This document shows positions 7,588 to 14,916 of a stretch of 64,000 nt of DNA, piece by piece. The stretch spans positions 5,208,001-5,272,000 of the forward strand of contig OZ241991.1 of NCBI GenBank assembly GCA_965204095.1, read 5' to 3'. Position 1 is the stretch's first letter; each line of letters starts with the position of its first letter. Source of the DNA: JAPPLB01 sp965204095 (GTDB lineage: Bacteria; Acidobacteriota; Terriglobia; Bryobacterales; UBA6623). A program made the position numbers and the translations under genes. The notes below the pieces were generated by a model. The model had not been told where the DNA came from and ran no database searches. It saw nothing but the letters and a program-made list of their open reading frames with translations.

Positions 7588-8733
7588 TCACGTTTGGCCG
7601 CGAGAGTCGAAGAAACGGCGCCAGCTCATAGCGAGACCGGTCCAGACCATGACGGTGACGCCCAGGGACACGACGCCGGCGATCGACTGGCCGACTACGC
7701 CGTACACCTCTCCGGTGTGCGCAAACCGCAACCAGCGCCGGATCTTGAAGCCGGGGGTGAAGGTCGGATAGCCGGCGCGCTCGACCAGCTCGCCGGTTGT
7801 CCGGTCGAACAGCAGGTCCTCGCTCTTCGACGGCTGGCGGCCGTTTCCGCGGTCGGCCGCGATCACGACGGGGTCGTGAATCGACTTGGGAAGATCGATC
7901 GTGAGCGTTCGCCATCCGGGTGTCTCGACGCCGGCCTTCGTGGCCAGCGTCTGCAGCTCGACCAGCGGGGCCGTCGGCTCCGGCGCGGCGGACGGGTTGT
8001 CCCGCGCGTCTGACCGCCGCGGCCGCGGCGACTGCTGAAACGGGGGTGTGTCGCCCGCCATCCGATGGACGAGATCGGCGGCCCACTGGTACGAGATGGT
8101 GGCGCCGCTGAAAACGATGATGGCGAGCGGAACGGCCGACCAGAAGCCGATCACGCTGTGCCAGTTGAAATCGCGCGCACGCCCCTTGAGGCGGCGGCGG
8201 AACCACAGTGCTTGTCTCCAGGCGGCGCGGCTTCGGATCGACGGCCACCAGAGATAGACCCCGCTCACGAGCAGGAACAGGAATCCGAGGTTGGCGACTG
8301 CAACGACCGTCCGGCCGATGATCCGGTATTCGCCCTCCAGGGCGAACCACCGGTGCCAGTACATGACGCTCCGGAGGAAGCGCCGCGTTCGGGTGTTGCC
8401 ATCGCCCAGCCGATCGCCGGTGAAGCGGTCGACGAAGACGGTGGCTCCGCCGTCGAGCTCGACGACCGCCGGCTCGAGCGGGTCTCTGTGCAAGGCCACG
8501 GAAGTGACGACGTCTGCGGACTGCCCGCCGGTGACCTGCGCGATCAGCTCGTCGAGCCCGAGCGGTGCGGCGCCCGGGCCCGGCGGATCAGCGCGATAGT
8601 CGTGCAGCGCCCACCGGTTCAACTGCGCCTCGTAGGTGAGGATCACGCCGGTCACCGCCAGCATGAGGATTACGCTGCCGGCGGTGACGCCGACCGCCAG
8701 ATGGACCCAGAAGATCGCCTTCCGCAGGGACAT
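7588..8733 (-). CDS. PepSY-associated TM domain protein (PiuB-like)
   Basis: The 381-residue protein has four clear membrane helices: residues about 8-32 (VHLAVGVTAGSVILMLAVTG), 139-163 (region ending SGVYLWWP), 186-210 (WSAVPLAIIVFSGATI) and 343-368 (GVVSLGVTVMVWTGLAM). Histidines sit at the helix ends (FWVH, YWHRW, NWHSV, RFAHTG), as in PiuB/PepSY-associated membrane proteins tied to iron uptake or ferric reduction. A PepSY-like segment spans about 60-115. I start at ATG 8733 because the first helix follows at once; an upstream start at 8937 would add an Arg/Pro-rich stretch unlike the family. It lies convergent-to-adjacent with a Tat lipoprotein and a JmjC-type protein. Confidence 0.75.
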   Translation of the reverse strand: MSLRKAIFWVHLAVGVTAGSVILMLAVTGVILTYEAQLNRWALHDYRADPPGPGAAPLGLDELIAQVTGGQSADVVTSVALHRDPLEPAVVELDGGATVFVDRFTGDRLGDGNTRTRRFLRSVMYWHRWFALEGEYRIIGRTVVAVANLGFLFLLVSGVYLWWPSIRSRAAWRQALWFRRRLKGRARDFNWHSVIGFWSAVPLAIIVFSGATISYQWAADLVHRMAGDTPPFQQSPRPRRSDARDNPSAAPEPTAPLVELQTLATKAGVETPGWRTLTIDLPKSIHDPVVIAADRGNGRQPSKSEDLLFDRTTGELVERAGYPTFTPGFKIRRWLRFAHTGEVYGVVGQSIAGVVSLGVTVMVWTGLAMSWRRFFDSRGQT

Positions 8734-8866
8734 AGTCGGGTCGAGGCTCGGGACGCGGCCCCCTGGCCCCGGGGCTACAAGCCAATCGTGAAATTCTGCA
8801 TCACGGCGAGGCGGTGTGGGACCAACCAACCCTGCAGGAGTTTGCACCGTTGTCCTGCGCAGACTG

Positions 8867-9139
8867 CTACTGCTGGCTCTCGGAGTCGGTTGCCTGATCG
8901 GAGTCAGTCGCTTGGTCGGAGTCGGTCTCCTGGCCACCGGCGTCGCCCTCGCCGTCGGAATCGGTGCCGCCGGGGCAGGCCGCGGTCATGGCGGCGGCCG
9001 CTGCGATCGACCCGGCCGCGATCGCACGTGAGAAGAACGAGCGGCGATCGACCCGGTCAGTGGTGATATCCTCGTCCGTCAGCGCCGTCGGCGATCCGGA
9101 AGGGGTTGCGCCGGGGTCGCTGTTTTCCGATCTGCCCAT
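8867..9139 (-). CDS. Small Tat-dependent lipoprotein with acidic repeat tail
   Basis: The 90-residue protein has a twin-arginine motif (DRRSFFSRA, about residue 31-39), a hydrophobic Ala-rich stretch, and a lipobox ending TAAC at about 55. The mature part is only about 35 residues, made of Gly/Asp/Ser with a repeated TDSDQA unit. An AAGGAG ribosome binding site sits before ATG 9139. It is divergent from the JmjC-type gene at 9281 and on the same strand as the PepSY gene. No family recognised. The acidic tail might bind metal or serve as a substrate; that is speculation. Confidence 0.7.
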   Translation of the reverse strand: MGRSENSDPGATPSGSPTALTDEDITTDRVDRRSFFSRAIAAGSIAAAAAMTAACPGGTDSDGEGDAGGQETDSDQATDSDQATDSESQQ

Positions 9140-9280
9140 GACATTGCTCCTTGATCTGGAAACTGCAAGTGAGTCTCAATATGCTAGTGATGCGTGCCAT
9201 GGCTGTCAAGCCGTGACCCGCGCCGCGGGACCAATGCGCGACAACGAAATGCCGACGGTCGCACCGCACGGAGCGTTCAC

Positions 9281-10498
9281 ATGACGACGGACCACACCGC
9301 GCCGGAACCGGCGATCGACCGCGACTGGTACGCCTGGCTCATCGATCCGCTGCCGGCCGTGGAGTTCGAAAACGACTACTACGAGCAGCGGCTTTTTCAC
9401 ATCCGGCGCAAGGCGTCCGCGTACTACGCCGATCTCCTCTCGGTGAGTGACCTTGACATAGTGCTCGGCACCCACTCGGCCGGTCATCGGGACATCAAGC
9501 TGGTTCGGGCCGACGGAGATGTCGCCTCCCGTGAGTACACGAACGACGCCGGCAGGGTCCAGCCTCTCGAGGTCGCGAAACACTTCGACGACGGCGCGAC
9601 CGTCATCTTCAACCAGATCCATACGCGCGTGCCGTCGCTGGCGCGGCTGTGCGTCGCGCTCGGGCGGCGCTTCTCGTCGCGAGTCCAGACCAACGTGTAT
9701 CTCACGCCGCCCGACGCGCAGGGATTCGCCCCGCACTGGGATACCCACGATGTCTTCGTGCTGCAACTCAGTGGCACAAAGCGCTGGTCGATCTACGACA
9801 CCAAGGTGAGATTGCCGCTGCGGGGCCAGCGCTTCGAACGCGGCACGCCTCCGGGTGACGTCAGCAACGAGTTCGAACTCGGCCCGGGCAGCGCCCTCTA
9901 CCTTCCGCGCGGTCTGATGCACTCGGCCCGCTCGACGGGTCAGGCATCGTTGCATATCACGCTCGGACTCACGGCGTTTACATGGGCGGAGTTCCTCGTC
10001 GAAAGCGTCACCGCGGCGGCGCTCGAGGAAGAATCGCTGCGCCGGAATCTCCCTCGAGGGTTCGCGCGTGCGGGATTCCCTGCAGCCGAGCGAAAGCGTC
10101 TGTTCAACGAGAAGCTGGCATTCGTGCAGTCACGGTTCGACCCCGAGGTCGTGTGGCGGCGCTTTACAGGCGAGGTCCTGGCCACGGACGTACCGCTGTT
10201 CACCGACCTGTTCAGCCAGCGGCTCCGCCAGGACCGGCTGACGCCGGGCTCACGGGTAAGGCGCCGTACCGGGCTGCTCACCGAAGCCGTGACGGACGGG
10301 GAGACGTGCCTCCTCCGGTTCTGTGACCGGGAGCTCAGGCTGCCGGTCGGCGTGTGGCCGGCGCTTCAGTTTGCTACGACGGCTGACGAGTTCGCCGTCG
10401 AGGACCTGCCCGACTGTCTGGATGTCGAGGGCAAGCTGACCCTGGTTACGCGGCTCGTCAAGGAGGGGATTCTCCAGAGCGCCTCACAGGAAAGGTAA
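9281..10498 (+). CDS. JmjC/cupin-type Fe(II)/2-oxoglutarate oxygenase-like protein
   Basis: The 405-residue protein resembles Cupin_4 (ribosomal-oxygenase-like) proteins. The metal-binding HxD is in APHWDTHDVF (about residue 150-159), followed by KRWSIY and, on the distal strand, PRGLMHSARST with the second His (about 212). The C-terminal half (about 240-405) has a helical part and a winged-helix-like end (LTLVTRLVKEGIL), as in RoxA-like enzymes. Known relatives hydroxylate protein side chains. The substrate here is unknown; the divergent tiny Tat lipoprotein is a candidate only by position. The start is ATG 9281 with GGAG upstream; the longer reading from 9194 crosses the promoter region of the divergent gene. 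Confidence 0.75.
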   Translation: MTTDHTAPEPAIDRDWYAWLIDPLPAVEFENDYYEQRLFHIRRKASAYYADLLSVSDLDIVLGTHSAGHRDIKLVRADGDVASREYTNDAGRVQPLEVAKHFDDGATVIFNQIHTRVPSLARLCVALGRRFSSRVQTNVYLTPPDAQGFAPHWDTHDVFVLQLSGTKRWSIYDTKVRLPLRGQRFERGTPPGDVSNEFELGPGSALYLPRGLMHSARSTGQASLHITLGLTAFTWAEFLVESVTAAALEEESLRRNLPRGFARAGFPAAERKRLFNEKLAFVQSRFDPEVVWRRFTGEVLATDVPLFTDLFSQRLRQDRLTPGSRVRRRTGLLTEAVTDGETCLLRFCDRELRLPVGVWPALQFATTADEFAVEDLPDCLDVEGKLTLVTRLVKEGILQSASQER

Positions 10499-10618
10499 GC
10501 CCGCACTAGTACCACGCGCGTTGCCGGGGTGGACCCGAACTGCCTGCCCATCCCCCACCAAAAACCCCGATGACAGGTCTCATTGGCGAACCATGAACCC
10601 CCGGTGCGGCCCCGCGAT
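10499..10618. other. Short intergenic segment
   Basis: Nothing recognisable between the JmjC-type gene and the TIR element that starts at 10619. Confidence 0.4.
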
Positions 10619-10801
10619 TAGCCTGTATTTCTCACCACGTGGCGAGGCGAAGTGCGTGAGAGGGCCGTCAGGACGAGGCGCGAGCCGCTTGGCGCGCGCA
10701 GGCGTACTTGAACAGTACGTTGAGCACGGCAAGCAAGCGCAACGAAGTCCTGGCGGTCGTATAGCGTGCTTCGACCGTCGGGTGGTGAGAAATGCAGGTT
10801 A
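10619..10801. repeat. Dispersed TIR element, complete copy
   Basis: Left end TTAGCCTGTATTTCTCACCA, right end GGTGGTGAGAAATGCAGGTT. The interior keeps all inner stems, including the CGTACT..AGTACG hairpin. Confidence 0.9.
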
Positions 10802-10938
10802 GGAGCAGGAAAGGGCTTGCATTTCCGCCTGAAATTCCTGATGGCAATGTCTCTTGTCACCAACCACGAAACTCGCATCGACGGTTTCGCCGGGCCGCGG
10901 TATCCCCATCTCCCGATTGCCGGGAAGCGCGGCATTAC

Positions 10939-11107
10939 GGTTCACTTGTAGTCGGACATTGCTTCTGGAGCGAACGAGGCCTCCACCAACGGTTTTCACG
11001 AGACACGGCCTTTCCGGTTCACCGGCCGTCAGAAGATTTTTTCCTGGAGCAAACGAAGCCCCCGCCACTGGTTTTCACGAATCACGAATCACGAGACACG
11101 AATCACG
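10939..11107. repeat. Heptamer array unit with conserved leader, two tandem copies
   Basis: A leader ACATTGCTTCTGGAGC..AAC..GGC..CCACCA leads into TTTTCACGA and then 7-bp units of (T/A)CACGA(A/G), closing with CACGGCC. One short array is at 10994-11009, a longer one at 11075-11107. The same leader (with GGTTCACTTGT before it) recurs at 11757. Lies downstream of the small gene at 11113. Confidence 0.75.
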
Positions 11108-11112
11108 GCCTT

Positions 11113-11382
11113 TTAGCGCCGCAGGGGCTCGAAATCGATCGCTGGTACGTCCTGGAGCAGCTCGGGCAGCGGCCTGTGCCCAAGGGGAGGTCGGGGGGCG
11201 GTGAGGTCAAACCGCTGCAGTGCGCGCTTGAGGCGGAAGGCCTCCTGCTCGGCCTTGACGGCGGTCTTGGTGAGAGGGGATTGGCGGGAAAGCCGGCGGC
11301 GCAATGCGAGGGCGGCGTCGGCGAGGTGGGTGTGGGCCTCGATCACCGTTTCGAGGAGCTCGAGGCGTTCGTTTTCACTCAT
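11113..11382 (-). CDS. Hypothetical 89-residue helical protein
   Basis: Start ATG 11382 is preceded by GGAGGG, a good ribosome binding site. The product begins MSENERLELLETVIEAHTHL and is predicted almost entirely helical and charged, with many Leu heptads (likely coiled coil) and a Pro-rich C-terminus. No signal peptide or membrane helix. No family recognised. Flanked on both sides by repeats, so its promoter and terminator lie in repeat sequence. Confidence 0.55.
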   Translation of the reverse strand: MSENERLELLETVIEAHTHLADAALALRRRLSRQSPLTKTAVKAEQEAFRLKRALQRFDLTAPRPPLGHRPLPELLQDVPAIDFEPLRR

Positions 11383-11571
11383 TGGGACCCTCCGCAGGAT
11401 GGCCGAATTCTTAAGAATAGCGGACGCTGCGGCGGCTCGGAGATGGTTTTTACGGGTCCCGTGCAGTTTTTTTCGGGAGGTATCCCGGAGCTCGGACCGG
11501 CCCCATCGGCCTTGGTGCGCGGCCGCTCGCGCCGTTTCCTTTGATCGGAAAATGATCTGTGAAAATGTCTC

Positions 11572-11755
11572 CAGCCTGCATTTCTCACCACGTGGCGAGG
11601 CGAAGTGCGTGAGAGGGCCGTCAGGACGAGGCGCGCGCCGCTTGGCGCGCACAGGCGTACTTGAACAGTACGTTGAGCACGGCAAGCAAGCGCAACGAAG
11701 TCCTGGCGGTCGTATCGTGTGCTTCGACTGTAGGGTGGTGAGAAATGCAGGTTAA
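11572..11755. repeat. Dispersed TIR element, complete copy
   Basis: Left end CAGCCTGCATTTCTCACCAC, right end GGTGGTGAGAAATGCAGGTT. Interior intact: the GCGCGCGCC/GGCGCGCAC stem and the CGTACT/AGTACG hairpin. Confidence 0.9.
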
Positions 11756-11756
11756 G

Positions 11757-11917
11757 GTTCACTTGTCGTCAGACATTGCTTCTGGAGCCAACCAGGCCCC
11801 CACCACTGGTTTTCACGAATCACGAGACACGAGACACGAATCACGGCTTTTATGCTTTTCACGAATCACGAGACACGAAACACGAGACACGGCTTTTTGA
11901 CACGAGACACGGCCTTT
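11757..11917. repeat. Heptamer arrays (three blocks) with leader
   Basis: GGTTCACTTGT and the ACATTGCTTCTGGAGC leader are followed by three successive blocks of CACGAR units (about 11811-11847, 11856-11893 and 11898-11913), each ending CACGGC..TTTT. Lies just after the MFS gene's stop (minus strand). Confidence 0.8.
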
Positions 11918-11923
11918 TAGTGA

Positions 11924-13249
11924 TTACTGCCAGGCCGCCGGCACTTTCTTCGGGTTGATGAAGAACCACGCCAGGGCGGCGACCCAGTAGATTCCGGCGA
12001 TGAGATAGAGAACCTGGTTCCAGTCGCCGCCGGTGCGTTCGATGTTGCCGATCATGTAGCCGACGACAATCGGCAGAGTGAATCCGCCGAAAGTCCCGCC
12101 CATGTTCATCAGCGCCATGACGAGGGGGGTTTGTCGTCCGGCGACGTCCATGGTGGCGGTCCAGGCGGCGGGACCGCCGAGTCCGGAAAACAGTGCTCCG
12201 AGCGCCATGGCGGCCACGAGCCGCGTCGGGTCGGGCGTCCATGAAGCCACGACGCACAACAAGCCCGAAAGCCCCAGCGAAGCGATGGCGACGCCGCAGC
12301 GGCTGATGAACTTGTTCCCCGTGCGGACCAGCAGCCAATCGGTGATGACCCCGCCGGCCAACGAGCCGATGACGACGCCGATCAGCGGAGAGCTCGCCAT
12401 CAGGCCGGCGCTCTCGCGGGTCACGCCGTAGCCCTTCTCGAGAAATGCTGGAAACCACGTAACGAACATCTGGTAGCCGGCCGCCTTGAAGGCGGATTGG
12501 ACGCACAGCGCCCACATGCTCAGCGACGTGACGGCGGTGACGGCGTGCTCGCGGAACGTCGGCTGGAGATCCATCGAAGGCTCGTCGGTTTCCGTGCCCG
12601 AGTCGCTGCTCTCGGCCTCGTCGGAATGGATCTCCGCTACCTCGGATTCGTTCACCCACGGGTGCTCTTCAGGCCTCGTTCGGAAAAGCAGGTAGAAGCC
12701 GGCGGCCCAGATCAGGCTTACGCCTGCCAACATCACGAACGCGGTGCGCCAGGAAAACGATTCGAGCAGGACCGCCGTCAGCGCTATGCTGATCGCGCCG
12801 CCAGCCGACATCGCGGAACCGTTGGCGGCGCTGGCCAGACCGCGTTGAGTCGGAGGGAACCAGTCCTTGACCACCTTCGCCGCGTTGGGAACGAGTCCCG
12901 CCTGCGCCCCGCCGAACATCATGCGCGCCCAGATGAAACCCCAGAACGATGACACGGCCGCGAACCAGACGGTGCAGGCCGACCAGGCCACGCAGAGAAA
13001 GGGCAGTGCGAAGCGTGTCCCGAAGCGAGTCCCCAGCCAGCCGGTGGGAATCTGAAAGACGAAGTAGCCGATCGACATCACGCTGAGGATGTACCCCATC
13101 TGCTCGCTCGTGATCCCGGTTTCGGCCTGGATGGTCGTGGCGGAGGGAGCGATGGCGTGTCGGGTGAGGTAGGCCGTGGTCGAAGCCAGGGCGACGAGCA
13201 CCATCACCAGATAGCGGATTCTTGTCGGGGAGGCTGTGGCGTCAGTCAC
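11924..13249 (-). CDS. MFS transporter (anion:cation symporter type)
   Basis: About 441 residues with 12 predicted membrane helices in two blocks of six, separated by a charged loop (about 200-245, ESEVAEIHSDEAESSDSG). The first-loop motif WLGTRFGTRFALP is the MFS signature (G..aDr.Grr type), and the order resembles the ACS family of organic-anion/sugar-acid transporters. Substrate not deducible. I favour the GTG at 13249 (VTDATASPTRIRYLVM) because the upstream GTG at 13306 would add 19 residues across an AT-rich likely promoter (TGCTAATATTGGG). No operon partner. Confidence 0.85.
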   Translation of the reverse strand: MTDATASPTRIRYLVMVLVALASTTAYLTRHAIAPSATTIQAETGITSEQMGYILSVMSIGYFVFQIPTGWLGTRFGTRFALPFLCVAWSACTVWFAAVSSFWGFIWARMMFGGAQAGLVPNAAKVVKDWFPPTQRGLASAANGSAMSAGGAISIALTAVLLESFSWRTAFVMLAGVSLIWAAGFYLLFRTRPEEHPWVNESEVAEIHSDEAESSDSGTETDEPSMDLQPTFREHAVTAVTSLSMWALCVQSAFKAAGYQMFVTWFPAFLEKGYGVTRESAGLMASSPLIGVVIGSLAGGVITDWLLVRTGNKFISRCGVAIASLGLSGLLCVVASWTPDPTRLVAAMALGALFSGLGGPAAWTATMDVAGRQTPLVMALMNMGGTFGGFTLPIVVGYMIGNIERTGGDWNQVLYLIAGIYWVAALAWFFINPKKVPAAWQ

Positions 13250-13569
13250 TGGGTGCTCTCGGCTGGCTCGAAAGCGCCCAATATTAGCACACGGCAGCTC
13301 GCTCACTTCTGGGCGGAAGCAACACGGATGGCGTGGGTGCCGCGGCCCGCTTGTTCATCTTTCGGAACCTGCGCCTACCGGCCCCTGTCCTGGGAGCGGG
13401 CGGGCGCCTTCTGGGCGCTCCCCGCATCGTTGCGGCTCCCAGAGATCGACTGACCGTAGGCGCGGCGCGAGCCTCCCGCGCTGGCAACTAGGCTGATATG
13501 TTTTTCACGAAACACGAGACACGAATCACGAAACACGGCTTTTCCGTGGCGCGTTTGATACCTGTTGGT

Positions 13570-13590
13570 ACTGAAGCCCTTCAGTCTTGT
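13570..13590 (+). terminator. Terminator-like hairpin, copy 1
   Basis: ACTGAAG and CTTCAGT form a perfect 7-bp stem with a two-base loop, followed by CTTGTTTTT. The T run is interrupted, so this copy is weaker than the two that follow. Confidence 0.4.
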
Positions 13591-13803
13591 TTTTCCCGCT
13601 CCGGTATGCATGGCATCAGGAGAGAAGAGCCGTTTCTCAGGTCCCGTGATGCCGGATCCGTGGCGCAAACGTAAGCAACGAAAAAGGTTAACCGGCCCAC
13701 CGGCGTTTCCCGGTAGATCAACCCCAAGCCGCGGCCAACGGTTTTTGCGAGACCCGAGACACGAAACACGGCTTTTCCCGTGGCTCGAACGGTACCTGTT
13801 GGT

Positions 13804-13826
13804 ACTGAAGCCCTTCAGTCTTTTTT
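13804..13826 (+). terminator. Terminator-like hairpin, copy 2
   Basis: The same ACTGAAG/CTTCAGT stem followed by C and TTTTTT. Confidence 0.5.
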
Positions 13827-14015
13827 CCCCGACCGGGGCGACATAGCATGAGCAGAGAAGAGCTGTTTCTCATGTCCCTTGAGGCCTGATCCTTGACGCA
13901 AACGAAAGAAATGTCCACCGACCCGCCGGCGTTTCCCGGTAGAGCAATCGCAAGCCGCGACCAACGGTTTTGCACGAAACACGAAACACGAAACACGAAT
14001 CACGGCCTTTTTGGT

Positions 14016-14040
14016 ACTGAAGCCCTTCAGTCTTTTTTTT
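14016..14040 (+). terminator. Terminator-like hairpin, copy 3
   Basis: The same stem followed by C and eight T residues, the classical form of an intrinsic terminator on the plus strand. Confidence 0.55.
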
Positions 14041-14157
14041 GGTCGGGGCTGGTTTAGGTTGAAAGTGATGACGCTGTTGTTGGGAACAAAAACCCCATCC
14101 GCGCCGTCGGGGACAAGTCGGGTGGGGACAGAAGAGCCGCCCGAGCCGCGGCCTTTC

Positions 14158-14284
14158 AAGTTTTCACGAAACATGAGACCCGAGACCCGAGACACGGCGA
14201 TAGCCTGGCGCGCGGCGCAAGCCAGCGCGAATTCCGAGGTTTTCACGAATCACGAGACACGAGTCACGAAACACGGCTTTTTTT
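14158..14284. repeat. Two further heptamer arrays
   Basis: TTTTCACGAAACATGAGACC at 14160 and TTTTCACGAATCACGAGACA at 14244 begin short arrays that close with ACACGGCG and AACACGGCTTTTTTT. The first array has drifted units (CCCGAGA). Confidence 0.75.
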
Positions 14285-14360
14285 CGCCTTGGGTGCGCAA
14301 GGGTGGCGTCACCGGAAACCGCCGTCCGGACCACTGCGCCCGCCGGCAAGTCACTGTTTC

Positions 14361-14410
14361 CCTGTTCACCGTTGTTCACCATTGTTCACTATTGTTCGCC
14401 ATTGTTCGGC
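14361..14410. repeat. 10-bp tandem repeat, five units
   Basis: Consensus ATTGTTCACC repeated five times without gaps: CCTGTTCACC, GTTGTTCACC, ATTGTTCACT, ATTGTTCGCC, ATTGTTCGGC. Near one helical turn per unit. Confidence 0.8.
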
Positions 14411-14642
14411 AAGAAATATTGTCTGGAGCCAGTGTCCCTGCGCCGCCCGATCGCTGCTTCGCTGGGCGCGTTCGCGCGGCATGGCGCGGCTATCGCGCGG
14501 CATGCGCGGGGGGAGTGGGGGGTGAGCCGGTGTCCTTTCCCCGTCAGCCGTTCGCGGTCGGCCTTGCGGCGAGCGTCGACCTCCGGGCTTCTCCCGATGC
14601 CGCGAACGCAATACGAACCCATGCTGAGAAAGGGGAACGTTC

Positions 14643-14823
14643 TAGCCTGCATTTTTTACCACGTGGCGAGAAGAAGTGCGTGAGAGGACCGTCAAGACGA
14701 GGCGCGAGCCGCTTGGCGTGCGCAACACGGCCTTTAAGGTTTTCACGAATCACGAGTCACGAAACACGAATCACGGCCTTTTCATCGTGTGCTTCCGCCG
14801 ACAGGTGGTGTGAAATGCAGGCT
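14643..14823. repeat. Hybrid TIR element with heptamer array replacing its interior
   Basis: The left half of the TIR element (TAGCCTGCATTTTTTACCAC through CCGCTTGGCG) is followed by AACACGGCCTTT and a heptamer array (14738-14781), then the element's right end resumes with ATCGTGTGCTTC and GGTGGTGTGAAATGCAGGCT. The middle third of the element is missing. Confidence 0.8.
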
Positions 14824-14916
14824 GGATTGCGTGTAGATCACAAAACCGCTTATTGTTCGCGCCGCCCGTCCGGTGTTAGGATCAAGCTGGGTTCTTTCAT
14901 CAAGGTCCGCGTTCCT

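Larger units (their letters stand above)
13501..14040. repeat. Tandem repeat, unit about 212-234 bp, with heptamer array and hairpin
   Basis: The sequence GGTACTGAAGCCCTTCAGTC starts at 13567, 13801 and 14013, giving periods of 234 and 212 bases. Each unit has a heptamer array, this hairpin, a T run, then segments AGAGAAGAGC.GTTTCTCA, GGCGTTTCCCGGTAGA and GCAAGCCGCGRCCAACGG before the next array. Two full units and a third partial one are present. Confidence 0.85.
13250..14916. other. 1.7-kb repeat-rich intergenic region
   Basis: No gene supported between the MFS start and the cytochrome gene. 13250-13500 holds nothing recognised. The rest is occupied by the tandem hairpin repeat (13501-14040), further heptamer arrays (14158-14284), a 10-bp tandem repeat (14361-14410) and a hybrid TIR element (14643-14823). 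Long open frames here are read-through of repeats. Confidence 0.7.

Noticed and set aside
7454..8350. 298-codon minus-strand frame overlapping the PepSY gene
   Set aside because: Out of frame with the membrane protein, Arg/Pro-rich, no motif.
11379..11762. Open frames of 60-190 codons inside the TIR elements on both strands
   Set aside because: They translate the repeat itself, recur at every copy in several frames, and have no ribosome binding sites. Long frames exist only because the repeat is GC-rich.
10994..14781. Short regular repeats suggesting a CRISPR array
   Set aside because: The units are 7 bp without spacers, arrays are short and scattered, and no cas genes are nearby.
14011..14916. 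Upstream extension of the cytochrome gene to 973 codons
   Set aside because: The extra 300 codons run through heptamer arrays, the 10-bp repeat and the hybrid TIR element; the signal peptide lies after 14917.
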